This document shows, one piece after another, positions 1 through 10,284 of a stretch of DNA of 64,000 nucleotides. The stretch is from Gracilaria domingensis (taxonomy: Eukaryota > Rhodophyta > Florideophyceae > Gracilariales > Gracilariaceae). Positions within the stretch are counted from its first letter, which is position 1. Each line of letters opens with the position of its first letter. The stretch spans positions 37,339-101,338 of the forward strand of contig VCMS01000201.1 in NCBI GenBank assembly GCA_022539475.1, in the 5' to 3' direction. The translations under genes were made by a program, and so were the position numbers. The notes under the pieces are model-generated. The model ran no database searches, was not told where the DNA came from, and worked only from the letters and a program-made list of their open reading frames with translations.

Positions 1-860
1 CATTAAAACTTGATGTGAAACAAACAAGAAGTTAGTAATCACACAAAATGCCAAAAGAGCAGCTGAGAACAACTTACTCTTGAAAGACTGCCTCACGGCC
101 GTAGGTTAAGGGGAACCTTACGACGTATCACACAGTGTGTCTAGCAACAACCAATGCAGAGCAACACTATGTGAGAAGTGGAATCGCAGCACGAAAGAAC
201 CAGTGGAACCAGAGGCCGAGGACAAGACGAGAAGCACGGGAACAGATGCAGGCAGGGAAGGCCCGCACAACGACGAAGGAACGGAGAGAATCAACGACAA
301 AGACAACCGCGGCTGGTAAAAACGGGAAAAAACGATAACGAGAGCAACGAAAACAAAGAAAACCACCACGGAGAAGACGGGGAGACGGAGAACCAAGCAG
401 AACGTACTTCGGGAGAGAGAGGCACTCCCGCACAAGGCTACCCCAATGGTTGGGTAGTGCGGACGCTTTGCCGACTCACACAAGACGAGCCCAGACGAGG
501 GTCTGTGTAAGTAGCAGGAAGCGTTGGGGGCTGTGAGACCAAGCCGCCAAAAGGGGTAGAGTGTGAGAGGTTGAAGATGGGGGAGAGAAGGTTGAGACGA
601 CAAAGGGGAAAGGAGATGAGAAGTGAAGGTGGGGGAAGGTCTTCGAACGGGAAGTGGTCTAGCCGGAGTTGAGTCTGAGGCGCCTCCTCCGGCCCTTTTT
701 ATAGTTCTTTCTATCCTAAAAAGTGGGCTACAAGTCGTTGTTTTCAATTCCGCCATTAAATTGGCGTTTCGTGTACAACTATGGCTCTTTGCTCAATAAC
801 TGTCGGGCTATGGGCGGTCGGGTACGTTACATGCCGATAGGTTGGTGATCTCGTCATCGA
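1..860. other. No supported gene; purine-rich plus strand
   Basis: I see no recognisable gene here. From about 170 to 660 the plus strand is strongly purine-rich (runs of GAA, GGA, AAC). This creates long open frames on both strands that read as low-complexity Ser/Pro/Leu or Arg/Glu/Lys peptides. The longest, on the minus strand from 756 to 118, has no domain and looks compositional. Confidence 0.5.
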
Positions 861-903
861 GCTTTGAGCGTGGCAGAATTTGGTGGACCTTCTCACCTAG
901 ATT

Positions 904-1175
904 TGGGTTCTGAACCACCTAGGAAGAACCTAGGGTTAGTGAGATTATGCCACGCGTATTATAGTGGCACCTCTTCGCGGCGGTGGACATTTTGCCACGC
1001 GTATTATAGTGGCACCTCTTCATGCCGGTGGACATTTTGCCACGCGTATTATAGTTGCACCTCTTCGTGGCGGTGCAAATTTTGCCACGCGTATTATAGT
1101 AGCACCTGATTCGGTTCTTTTGAAACCACTCTGATGAGTCTAGGGTTGACGAGATCATACCACGTGTATTACCGT
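904..1175. repeat. 45-bp tandem repeat nested in a larger duplication
   Basis: Units begin at 949, 994, 1039 and 1084, an exact 45-bp period; the last unit is partial. Each contains GCCACGCGTATTATAGTGGC, whose ends GCCAC and GTGGC are inverted repeats and whose core holds ACGCGT. A larger imperfect repeat is superposed: 904-968 resembles 1110-1175, both with a GGTTCT...CTAGGGTT lead-in followed by the CCACGYGTATTA core. The array lies 130 bp or more upstream of the ORF starting at 1309, so it could act in its promoter. ACGCGT matches the yeast MluI cell-cycle box, but that meaning is unproven here. Confidence 0.8.
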
Positions 1176-1308
1176 GGCGCCCTGCACGGCAGAGAGTCAT
1201 GTGGCCACGTGGCTTACCTGTGACCGCCTCTCGCGGCCCTATCTAATCTCTGCTCGGCTGGGTTCGCTCGCGCCAAAGTCCCGCTCCCTACGTCGCCCTT
1301 CCTCAACA

Positions 1309-1734
1309 ATGTCTGTTCAGACCGGCGCTTTCGATGGGGAGGCCAGCACCGGTCCCCACTCCATCATCGACGTCGAGCCCGAAGGGGACGCGGTGCTGGA
1401 GAACGGCGTCGCTAAGGACAAGGTGCTCGCGTCGGGTGCAGTCATTGCTGGCACCGTTGCGGGCACGGGTGGTGGTGGACCGGCTGGAGGCGGGGGACAC
1501 TTGTCTCCACGTGATGCGATGAGGGAGGTGAACACGTGGCTTCTTCTCTCTTGTAACAGCAAACGCGACGCTGAGGACATCATGCGCGATATCTTGATTT
1601 TGTCCCCGCCAACGTACGTGCGGGGCCTGAGAGACAAGATGCGGCTCGCTATGCATTGCTTCAAGCTTGCAAAGGCAAGTGAAGCTGCAACTGCCCCTCT
1701 AGTTCGCGATATGGAGGCATACTTGTCTCAGTAA
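1309..1734 (+). CDS. Hypothetical 141-residue protein, intact
   Basis: ATG at 1309 follows a pyrimidine-rich leader and gives an uninterrupted frame to TAA at 1732-1734. The N-terminal half is acidic and low in complexity, with a glycine-rich linker around residues 55-65. The C-terminal half (about residues 67-141) is predicted helical, with two conserved-looking Cys and alternating charged and hydrophobic residues. No signal peptide or membrane segment is visible. I do not recognise the family. It is one of few undamaged ORFs in the window and has the 45-bp repeat array upstream. It could also be an exon of a longer gene. Confidence 0.4.
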   Translation: MSVQTGAFDGEASTGPHSIIDVEPEGDAVLENGVAKDKVLASGAVIAGTVAGTGGGGPAGGGGHLSPRDAMREVNTWLLLSCNSKRDAEDIMRDILILSPPTYVRGLRDKMRLAMHCFKLAKASEAATAPLVRDMEAYLSQ

Positions 1735-1865
1735 ACTTTTTTTTGTCTACTGTCCTGTATTTTTTGCCTGCTTGAGAGTTTCCTGACTGACAAAGTGATG
1801 TATGGGAGTGTAGAAAGGTCATCTATAGACCTGGTAGCATCGTGTGCGTGTAAGCAGTGGCAGCT

Positions 1866-1950
1866 AGACTGGAGGGAATCGAACCCTGTAACCCAGAAAA
1901 ACCCGCGCCCATAACGTGTGGGAACACAAAAACCACTAGGTCACATGTTC
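1866..1950 (-). repeat. tRNA-like sequence (SINE head or tRNA pseudogene)
   Basis: On the minus strand an A-box-like element (TGACCTAGTGG, 1943-1933) is followed by a perfect B box (GGTTCGATTCC, 1885-1875) inside a short T-arm-like stem. The spacing between them, about 47 nt, is longer than in an ordinary class I tRNA. A CCCA/TGGG stem encloses a 7-nt loop, but the base at the U33 position is A, so this is unlikely to be a working tRNA. Such internal RNA polymerase III promoters are typical of tRNA-derived SINE heads. No acceptor stem pairing is obvious. Confidence 0.5.
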
Positions 1951-3380
1951 GCTGTGTACGGTGGGCAGTCTGCAGCAGTGTCACGTATATGTACTCCCAC
2001 AAAATGCAACATAAAAAGTACTAAAAGTATCAAGAGTACTTCTTGCGTAAAGTGAGTCGTCAAACGAGGTTGAAGCTACACACTGTGCACTACACACTGC
2101 AGGTGCTATGATGGTACACTATGGTTTTACTCAACAGAACCATTTTGCAGTCACGAAAGATTCCAGACATAAGCCCTTCCTGTGGGGGAAGCGGCCTGAC
2201 TTTTGGTGCCTTACGTATACACACAATAGCTTTTCTCATGATAGACAGGACCTAAGGGGCACCGGAATAATATGTGGACATGGACAAAGCCACAGGTCAA
2301 CGCTTTCTGCGGGGGAAAGTTTGTGGAGCTGTGGTCCAGTCTGTTTTCGCAACGTTTTTTCACGATCTTGCAACACGCTAAGGTTCTACTTTGCTTGAGC
2401 TGGTTCGAGAAATCAGCACAATGGGTGAATGGACGTGGAAGACATGGAATCAATAATTTTCGTGTGGGGAGGAAGTTGTTTGGTTCTCGGTTCTGTCCGC
2501 GAGTACAGGCTTATACCAATATTGAAAGGAATCTACAAGTGGGAAAAGAGAATTGTAGCAGAATTGTTCTCATCGTGTGCCATTTACAGTCCTGGTCTCG
2601 GATGTATAGGCAAGCAAAACAGTAACGCAGCTACTCCTGTGGGGGGAGTGAGTTCCTTACCTCTCGGCTGTTGTTGTGATCAAAGGTCTCAAAGTGAGCA
2701 CAAAATGACCTTCAAGCTTTGCACAAGATTTATTTATACCAACTATACTATTCATCGCGTATATGCAACCATCGGTCCTTCTTCTCTAGATCTTGAAAGA
2801 AGGATTTACGCGTAAATGTGCCAGGGGAACCCCCTTTTTTGTCGTTCTTGTTCCCATATTCAGATATGTTTCTAACGGGCAGCGTCGTCTGTCTCTTGCA
2901 GATGCTAGTTTTTGGCGAGGGTCGTCCAGAAAGTGGAAAGGGTCGTCCAGTAAATTTTTTGAAAAAATATCGAGATCAATTATTTCAAAATTTGAAGATA
3001 ATTGCTTGGGTCGTCCAGAATCGCTGTGCAGTAAATACTGGTGGGTTTTCCACTCGTGCTAGTTCTTTAGTCGAGGGCTACCTGAACGGTATTTCGCGAA
3101 GTCTAGGTTCAGTTTCCATTAAGGTGCACATTACACGATACCTTCTGCGGCATGATACCCTGCAACGCATGGAATACTAGTGCTAGTACAGATGATGCCC
3201 ATTATGAAATCATACCGTTTTATTCGTATCTATTCTTCTATCGACCGTTTTTGCTAACCACTACTTCGCTATATTACATATACCATTTCCCCATGATGAA
3301 GCGGGTGTAGGCGCAATCTGCGGCAGATGCCGCAGAGGGCACCTCCACCGAAGTGCAGTATCGGTAGAACACATACGCAC
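1951..3380. other. No supported gene
   Basis: Several short open frames occur but none has a domain. Around 2920-3020 the motif GGTCGTCCAG recurs three times (near 2922, 2941 and 3008). I could not connect it to a known element. Confidence 0.4.
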
Positions 3381-3383
3381 TCC

Positions 3384-3469
3384 GAGAGGATGAGGCGCGA
3401 AGCGCCTCATCCTCTCCGTTCCTCATGTAGGGAACCATGCCCAGATGCATGGTTCCCTACTTGAGGAAC
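3384..3469. repeat. Two adjacent near-perfect hairpins
   Basis: Hairpin one has a perfect 15-bp stem, 3384-3398 with 3402-3416, and a 3-nt loop. Hairpin two pairs 3418-3440 with 3447-3469 (22 of 23 positions) around a 6-nt loop. They are only one base apart and are GC-rich in an AT-rich surround. They could be remnants of foldback or MITE-type elements. Nothing shows that they act as terminators. Confidence 0.85.
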
Positions 3470-3518
3470 CTGCACCTGCAACTCGTGAGCTACGTCCGCA
3501 TCAAAATTCGTTTACTTC

Positions 3519-4245
3519 TATACACAAGCAGAAAGTATCCATAAGTTAGTCAAAGATCCGTTGGATACATTTGAAATTCGATGGAACGTACCATTGATAA
3601 AACAAAACAGAAACGTTGCGCTAGAAAAGTCGAGGGACCTAGTAACTCGCAAAAGGAAGAAGAAGAAGGAAAGGGATCGGTTAGATTACCAGCCCACCAT
3701 CATCGTAAAGCGCGAAAGGTGTCGAAGCTAGAACTCACAAGCAAGGACACCAAGAATGCCCATGCAGCAAACATACCGCGAGATGCCATAAATGAAAGAG
3801 CAGCCTATGTCCCAACCAAGTACCAGAATCGCCTATCCCGAACAGTCAGACATCGATCTTGAGAAACGAAATGAAATTGGTCGTTTACCTGTATACGCAA
3901 GCAGAAAGTATCCATAAGTTAGTCAATGCTCCGTTGGATACATTTGAAATGCGATAGAACGTACCATTGATAAGAGCAAAACAGAAACGTTGCGCTAGAA
4001 AAGTCGAGGGACCTAGTAACTCGCAAAAGGAAGAAGAAGAAGGAAAGGGATCGGTTAGATTACCAGCCCACCATCATCGTAAAGCGCGAAAGGTGTCGAA
4101 ACGAAAACTCACAAGCAAGGACACCAAGAATGCCCATGCAGCAAAGATACCGCAAGATGCGATAAACGAAAGAGCAGCCTATGTCCCAACCAAGCACCAG
4201 AATCGTCTATCCCGAACAGCCAGAGATCCAAGATCGCCAAGAAAC
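3519..4245 (+). repeat. Tandem duplication, two copies of about 374 bp
   Basis: The sequence from about 3519 is repeated from about 3892 at an offset of 373-374 bp with very few differences. Each copy carries an open frame (3581-3862 and 3967-4275). These read as near-identical basic peptides of about 90-100 residues rich in Lys, Arg and Glu, with an EEEE stretch and an HHH motif. A single base change separates ATGGAACG in copy one from ATAGAACG in copy two, so the first start codon is lost in copy two. The second copy's frame runs into the foldback at 4252. I do not recognise the peptide. Confidence 0.85.
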
Positions 4246-4251
4246 CAACTT

Positions 4252-4351
4252 GGTTCGTTGCGCTATAGGCTCTAGCTTCTCGCGTCTTGCGCTACTTTTG
4301 AAAAGTAGCGCAAGAGGCGAAACTAGAGCCTATGGCGCAACGAAATGAACC
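4252..4351. repeat. 100-bp foldback (inverted repeat)
   Basis: Arms 4252-4299 and 4301-4351 are inverted copies of each other with only a few mismatches, separated by one base. The stem includes GGCTCTAG/CTAGAGCC and GCGCTACTTTT/AAAAGTAGCGC. The foldback directly abuts the second 374-bp repeat unit, so the duplication and the foldback may have arisen together or belong to one non-autonomous element. Confidence 0.85.
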
Positions 4352-4942
4352 ATTGGTCGCGTACTTACAGTCGTCGCTTTGGGCTACCAGGTTCCCGTTT
4401 TCACCCTTCAACTCGTTCTATATCTTGAGCAAATAGAAGAAGTTGGGGGTGATTAGCTTATTTCCTGCCGTTTGCATGTCGCAGAGCGCGAAGAAACGTG
4501 GTGAGGATTGGTTAGTTTAGAGCAAAGATACGTGGAAGGATATAGAAGAACGTACGAATAGACTGCACGGAATACATCCGTGAGATACGGATGACTCCGT
4601 CCTACTTTTTTCCGCCCTCTACTTTAAGGAGCCTCCATAAAGTAGAGGGAGGAAAAGAGAAGGACGGAGCGGAGTATAACGCGAGGAAGTAGATGGCACG
4701 GATCACGACGGTAACGAAAGGTCGGACGTCGGAGGCGCGGCGGCGGCGGCGGAGGGAAGAGATTTATTTTTCTGTGCGAGATTGGACAGGTGTACAGCTT
4801 ACAACGTTGGAAATCCACATGTTTATAACCAGTGGTAGATAATACGAGAACTACACCCTTGTGGTGAGGTCGACGTGTACCTACGTTCCTTTTTGAACGA
4901 AAGCAAGTGATTTAAACTCAAAATATATTCTCCATTCTCAGC
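4352..4942. other. Intergenic, with a short CGG microsatellite
   Basis: No gene is supported. A GGC/CGG trinucleotide run lies near 4736-4755. The last 100 bp before 4943 are AT-richer and may hold the promoter of the following transposase-like ORF. Confidence 0.4.
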
Positions 4943-6676
4943 ATGACGTCGATCTTGACTGCCGCTCGACCTCCTTCTCCCTTCGGACGACCTTCCCTTG
5001 AAGTCTTTGTCGTCGTTTCTCGTTCATTTCTTCTTCCCATGGTCTACTACTGTACACATAAGAAGCGTGGGTGCCCCTTCGTTACTCGCCGAGGAGTCTT
5101 ATCTCTTCAACAGCATGTCAACCGTTGCCCGTTTCGTCTGAAAGCAGCGCTGGAAGACGACAATAGGCGGCCCATTCGGAGAAGCAAGCGTCTCAAGCTT
5201 TCCGCGCACGCGGCCGCATCTTCCGAAACGGTCACTGCCCCTTGTCGCCTTCCCGAGCCTCCGGTGTTCGAGGACATCGTTGACCACACTCTGTGCGCCC
5301 CTCCCATTCCGGACACTTCGCATTGTGTTTCTCCTTCCCCGGGTCCCGCGTCATTAGAGCAAGAACACGGAAGCAGTTCCCGCTCAGTGCCTTCTGAGGA
5401 GGCCCTCGGTGATTTGCATATGGATTATCTCACGGTTTGTCTGGCTTCAGTAGCTTCCAACCTTGGTCATCGTGAGGCAGACGAGCTAATTGGGCTACTT
5501 CGGGACCCTCGATTCTCGCAAAAGCGATTCAACGAGACCATAACAAGTTCCAAGCGCTGTACAGAACTGAAGAACGCCATTTTCGAACGATACGCCTCAA
5601 AGGACGGTTTCAATCGAAGAACTGTCTCGCCAGAAGGATGTAAGTTCAGCGCCACCCTCTACACGAGAGACCCCGTTCAGACACTTTTGAAACAGCTCCA
5701 GTTGGCTAACAACGAAAACACATTCTTCCACCCTATACCTCAGACCTACTCCACGAAAATATCTCACCCCATGTCCGGCTCTCTCGCAAGAGACGCCACC
5801 TCAAAACTTAAGGAAATGGTCATGGGCTCGTTGGATAGTAGAATAGTGTGGTACTCCCAAGAAATAAGTTACAGTGAATCTTTCGTAGGTCTTCTGCAGG
5901 TATACACCGATAAGTCTTCAACAACTCTAAAGCAAACATCAGTTACCGCCTATCCTCTTCACCTCATATTTCTCAATTTCTCCGACGAGCTACGCCGTAA
6001 GTGCATCCGTGATGACCTCACAGTCGTGGCATACTTCCCTACCACACTGATCGAGGTTTACGCATCTGAAGCAGACGCAATGCCATTCGTTTCTAGCAAG
6101 TCTCTACGCGAGGCCAGGATGCAAATCCTTCAAGAATCTCTTCGTCAAGTCCTAGAGCCCATTCTAAATCTCACGCAGAAAGTTTTCAGTTCATCGGCGA
6201 AGACAAACTAAGTCGAGTGTGCCATCCTCTGCAAGTTTTCGTGCGGATACTTTTGAGGCTAAAGACATTCTGTTAACTCTTCACGGGACCAAAACGGGGA
6301 GCTCCTGTCATAGATTCGAGGCCCCTCTCTCATCTTTATGCAGTAGTATTCTTACTTCATTCACTGGACCCTCTCAAGACCAAACCAAAAGCGTTAGAGA
6401 TACATACTCAGTTATTCTAGAATATGCAAAGAAAGACGAGGCAGGAAGAAGTATATGTCTTGCGAGGGAGAGTATATCTCAGGCGGTACTCTCAAGCGTT
6501 CTGATTACATATCTCTTATTCCGTCGTTCATCGAAACCCCCTTGACGGTAGGATTGATCCAGAGATTGTTTCTATGCAGTCTGTTGGGAACAAGGAGAGC
6601 TCTCTTCGAACAGTTACGCAACTTGCATCCAGACAAATTGAAGCTGATTAATACTCCAGAAATCGAAAACCTCTAG
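4943..6676 (+). mobile_element. Plavaka/CACTA-like transposase, N-terminal part with decayed 3' end
   Basis: An open frame of 422 codons runs from ATG 4943 to TAA at 6211. A second ATG at 5041 would start just before a Cys2-His-Cys zinc finger (about residues 33-62), as expected at the N terminus of Plavaka-type transposases. A basic KR-rich segment follows. Around residues 280-370 a segment reads HPMSGSLARDATSKLKEM, then an IVWYSQE-like stretch, a YTDKSSTTLK motif and AYPLHLIFLNFS. This order is the one I associate with fungal and algal Plavaka (EnSpm/CACTA) proteins just before the catalytic core. Intact family members are about 900-1,000 residues. Here the frame breaks at 6211, and later pieces (6219-6545, 6455-6676) lie in other frames. 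It is therefore a truncated or decayed copy. Family placement is from memory of motifs. Confidence 0.6.
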
Positions 6677-8257
6677 TCAGAGACGCTACTCACTGCAATA
6701 GAATCATCCACGTCACGTTTATTTCGAACGATACGTACTCAAATCAGCAACTTTACAAACGCAAATCTATCCCCAATGCAATGCAACTTTTTTGCCAAAG
6801 GTTTACATATAGATTTGTCCACGTCGAAGAAAGGCAGGTCACTGAATGGAACCTTCACAAAGGCAGATCTCCTTTGAATGATGGAGGCCAAAGCATACAA
6901 AAACCTTGACATGGTTTTCCTTTCGTAAAGGAATTCTTTGAAATCTGATAGCGAGCGCAGGACAGGGCTTCAATCAAAACAGTTTTCTCTCAGTACTCGG
7001 GCGTCGCTTGGACTAGTTATAGGTGCAATCGTGGCGCATGATGTAATGAAAACTCTATTTCGTCCCTTCGGTGGCAGATTGAAGCCTTTACGCTCCTCGA
7101 CAAAGTCGTGGGCAGGAATTCATAGCTCTAGAACTGGGAGTCTGAGGTTCTATCTCGACTCTCAACAGAAGAAAAACTAGCACCATTGGCAGCCTTTTAC
7201 GGCATCTCCGCAACACGTCGATTAATGTCTTCTCTTGTATTGTTGGTGACAGGCTTTGTTAACGGAAGGTGAAGCGATACGATTTAAAAATTGGAACGAT
7301 AATCATGTGCTACCAGCTCAAGCACACAGGGCTGAACGGTTTTCATGCCTACCATCTGTTTTGCTTTCCGCGACGACTCTCGTCGCCATTCTGTTTCAAA
7401 GAGTTTTATACTGAATGAATTTAGCATATAAGAGCTGCTACAAACCCCGTTCTCTAAACCTCTTAAAATCATGTAGTAGTTAGCCTACCAGGACTCCATT
7501 TAGTTATTTATGGTGTTTCGCAGAGAGCTCGCTCTATTACCCCTATAAATCCGGTACTATATGGTCGTTGGAGGCCTTCATCGCTGTTTGTCAGACCGTC
7601 ACAACGAACAAATTAGATTCAGATATATACATTGAACGCTAGAGCGGACGCGCTCATGCTATTAGATAATACCTTATCTTCATCATCAGTAGAATTTGTA
7701 TCTTCACGGGAAATAGTGGTGGCGAGTATTTAAGTAGCTACATACTGTCGTCACTTTGTTTTTTATGCATCTCATCCCTGCGCATTACCACTTTTGTGCG
7801 TGAGGGTGTTTGCGCGCTTCGGTGGTACGTCTCTTTGCCACTTTGATCAGTTTAAATAGTGTAGTGTGTCAGAAACTACACAAATTGTAACAAGGTCGCG
7901 TATTATGTTCCTGGTTGAGCATCAATTGGATGAAAAAACTAGTTGATTTATCTCTAAAAGATCTGTACTGAGCTCGCAAAAAAATCGTTGCGAGGAATGC
8001 AACCGATTGTGTTTTGGGAGGTATCAAAACGCTACAGAATGGCCTCAAAAAGTTCCTTCTAGCAAAGGGTTTTGGTGGACGTAGATTTATGCGAACAGTG
8101 GTAGCGCTCTCCATTCATGCGTTTTGAAGCGCTCCTAATACTCAAGATATACTCTAATCAATGTACAGCTTTTTGCCATCCCGCCAATCCACGTAGACAG
8201 CGGTGCCAACGTGTTCGCGGGCGGGTGCATGGTAATGAGTGCAAGAAGTGTTGAGGA
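6677..8257. other. No supported gene
   Basis: AT-rich sequence with short open frames only (for example 6938-7180 plus, 7869-8114 minus). Part may be the 3' end of the transposon starting at 4943. I could not find terminal inverted repeats by eye. Confidence 0.35.
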
Positions 8258-8259
8258 AG

Positions 8260-8646
8260 GGGTTTTGGGAGGTCTCGGCATGGTGCCAAAATGTGACCAG
8301 AACGTGCCCGCCGGCGTGGGGGGGATCGGTTGTGTTAGGGTGGCTACCCTAACACAACCGCACCCCCCCGTCCGCAGGCACGTTTTGGCCGGTTTTTTAA
8401 AAAATGTGCTTTTTTATGCCCGCGGGCGGGGGGGTCCGTTCGTGTTAGGGTACCTACCCTAACACGAACGGACCCCCCCGCCCGCGGGCACGTTTTGGTC
8501 GATTTTTTCAAAAATGTGCGATTTCATGCCCGCGGGCGGGGGGTCCGGTCGTGTTAGGGTACCTACCTTAACACGACCGACCCCCCCCCCGCCCGCGGGC
8601 TCGTTTCCGCCTCATTCTGGTAGCGTCCACAGACCTCCCAAAACAC
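8260..8646. repeat. Array of three stacked palindromes with TTAGGG/CCCTAA cores
   Basis: Palindromes lie at 8304-8381, 8418-8489 and 8528-8600, spaced 114 and 110 bp start to start. The middle one is perfect, with 35-bp arms (8418-8452 and 8455-8489) around a central CC. All share GCCCGCGGGCG outer arms, a G7/C7 run and a core of GTGTTAGGGTA facing TACCCTAACAC. The spacers (for example GCACGTTTTGG...AAAATGTGC) are direct repeats, so the block is a tandem repeat whose unit contains a palindrome. A further outer inverted repeat, TTTTGGGAGGTCT near 8263 against AGACCTCCCAAAA near 8629, brackets the whole array. The cores resemble telomere repeats, but single copies do not show telomeric origin. 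Confidence 0.9.
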
Positions 8647-8792
8647 ACACCGCACGCATATCCAGCCAAAACGTAACGTGCCCGCGCATCGCTCGCCCTT
8701 GGCGCACGCACGCCCGGCTGCGAAGTGCGCGCCCCTCGCCGCGATACGCATCAGGCAGCGCTGCGCGTTGCGCCGCCGCTGTTTCGCGCTCG

Positions 8793-10150
8793 TCAGCGCA
8801 TGGCGCCAAACACGGCGAGCACGCCGCCGGCCACGAACGCGAGCGCGACGGCAAAGGCGGCGATGAGAAACGAGCGCTGCGGCTCGCACATCGCCAAAGC
8901 ATCACGGCGGCCTTGTCGGCGCGCGCAGTGCGGGTGTGCACGTCGGCGCCGATGACGCGCGTGATGGCGGCCTACGAAGGCTGCGCGCCCACCAGCAGCA
9001 CCTCGAAGCCCTTGATCAGAAGCGTCACGGCAGAGAGCACGTCAGTGAGCAGCTTGTACAGCAACATGCTTAGCGTGTCAACGTCTGCGATGAGTTCTAC
9101 CGGCATGAGGTTGAACAGCAACGGCAGCGTGAAAATGGCCACGCTGCTCACTGTGGGCGCGTTGTTGTCGCGCTGCAGCGCGCGCGCGCACAGCAGCAGG
9201 GCCAGCCGCATTGGCGTATAATCGCGCGCCGAGGGCGACAGCAGCTCACTGTTGAGCGCCGCACTGCCTGGCAGTGCCACGAACGCGCGCGCTGGAACGA
9301 AGCTGGGTGCTGTCCAGTTGCGGCGCTCCGACACCGTCGTCGCCACCAGCGTCGCAGCATCATAGGCGGCGCGCGCAGCCACGGGTCCAGTTAGGCGCTC
9401 ACGAACGTGCGCACGCGTGGCGGCATGCCGAGGCCCGGGTTGGCATTGGTGGCGGCAGTCGCCACGTACCACGCGCCGCCACGCTTGGCGAACAACGCCG
9501 AGTCGCGCACGCAGCGCTGCCCGCCCAGCGCGGCGGCCGCGAGAAAGAGACGCCCGGCGCGGTGGCGTGGCAGTGTCGACAGCACGGCCAGCGGCGGCGG
9601 CAACGTCGCCGCGCTTGGCCTGACGAAGCGCGGCACGGCGCGAGCCAGCGCGGCGGAGAAGTCGGCGACGCTGCCACACAACGCGCCCGCGTGCAGCTGG
9701 CGCGCGGCGGAAGCCGCTAGCGCATCGGAGACTAAACTAGGGTCAGGCACAGCCCAGACGCGCACCGTAACGTAGCGCCGCTGCACGCCGTTCCAGGGCC
9801 AGGGGGTTGGCGGCGCGCTGATCACACGTGGGCATGGCAGCGCGCTCGTCTACCAGCAGCGCCGATCGCAGCCGCGCCTCCAGAGGCGGCAGCTGGGCCA
9901 GCAACGCCACTACCGAGCGCGCCAGCGCGCGTGCAGCCAAAACCGGCGCCTCTGGCAGCCCCAGCAGCGTGGCGTTTACCGGCACCACCGCCGGCCACGG
10001 CCGGCGCCGCCGAGGCTTCTGGCAGCGAGTCGGGCGTGGCCGGCTGGGCTCACGCGCGTTTGCAGTACAGCAGCAGCGCTACAGGGAGGGCAAGGGCCCG
10101 GAGAGGGAACGCGGTACGGCGCGCTCATGGCACGTGAGTTGGCCATGGCG
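8793..10150 (-). pseudogene. Decayed GC-rich gene for an unrecognised membrane protein
   Basis: Coding-like stretches lie in shifting frames on the minus strand. An Ala/Leu-rich segment with VPVNATLLGLPEAPVL is near 9990-9830. A segment with VRVWAVPDPSLVSDAL and RAGRLFLAAAALGG is at about 9780-9400. A third, with RLALLLCARALQRDN and VAIFTLPLLFNLMPVELI, is at about 9330-8972. The last piece, 8891-8793, encodes 32 residues with one clean hydrophobic helix ending FGAMR then TGA. The composition suggests a lumenal or extracellular domain followed by a C-terminal membrane anchor. Several frameshifts would be needed to join the pieces, although introns could explain some. I do not recognise the family. 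Confidence 0.45.
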
Positions 10151-10284
10151 GCGGCAGCAGCGGAGTGAGAGGCATAGCATGCCCGTTGGCGGTGCGCGCC
10201 GGGCGGCGCCGCGCGCGCGCCCGGTGCCCCGTTTGAGCGCTCTGCGGCAGCACGGCGCTTTGCTGCCGGCGTCGCGTCATGCGA

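Noticed and set aside
118-756. 212-residue minus-strand ORF
   Set aside because: Low-complexity Ser/Pro/Leu/Val composition mirrors a purine-rich opposite strand. No domain and no plausible promoter.
8441-8464. Interstitial telomere
   Set aside because: TTAGGG and CCCTAA occur once per arm, not as a tandem run.
8304-8600. CRISPR-like array or rho-independent terminators
   Set aside because: Only three units, with conserved rather than variable spacers, and the host is eukaryotic. Better described as palindromic tandem repeats.
8514-9825. Several long overlapping frames on both strands
   Set aside because: They follow from high GC with few stop codons. Only the minus-strand pieces with conserved-looking hydrophobic segments were kept.
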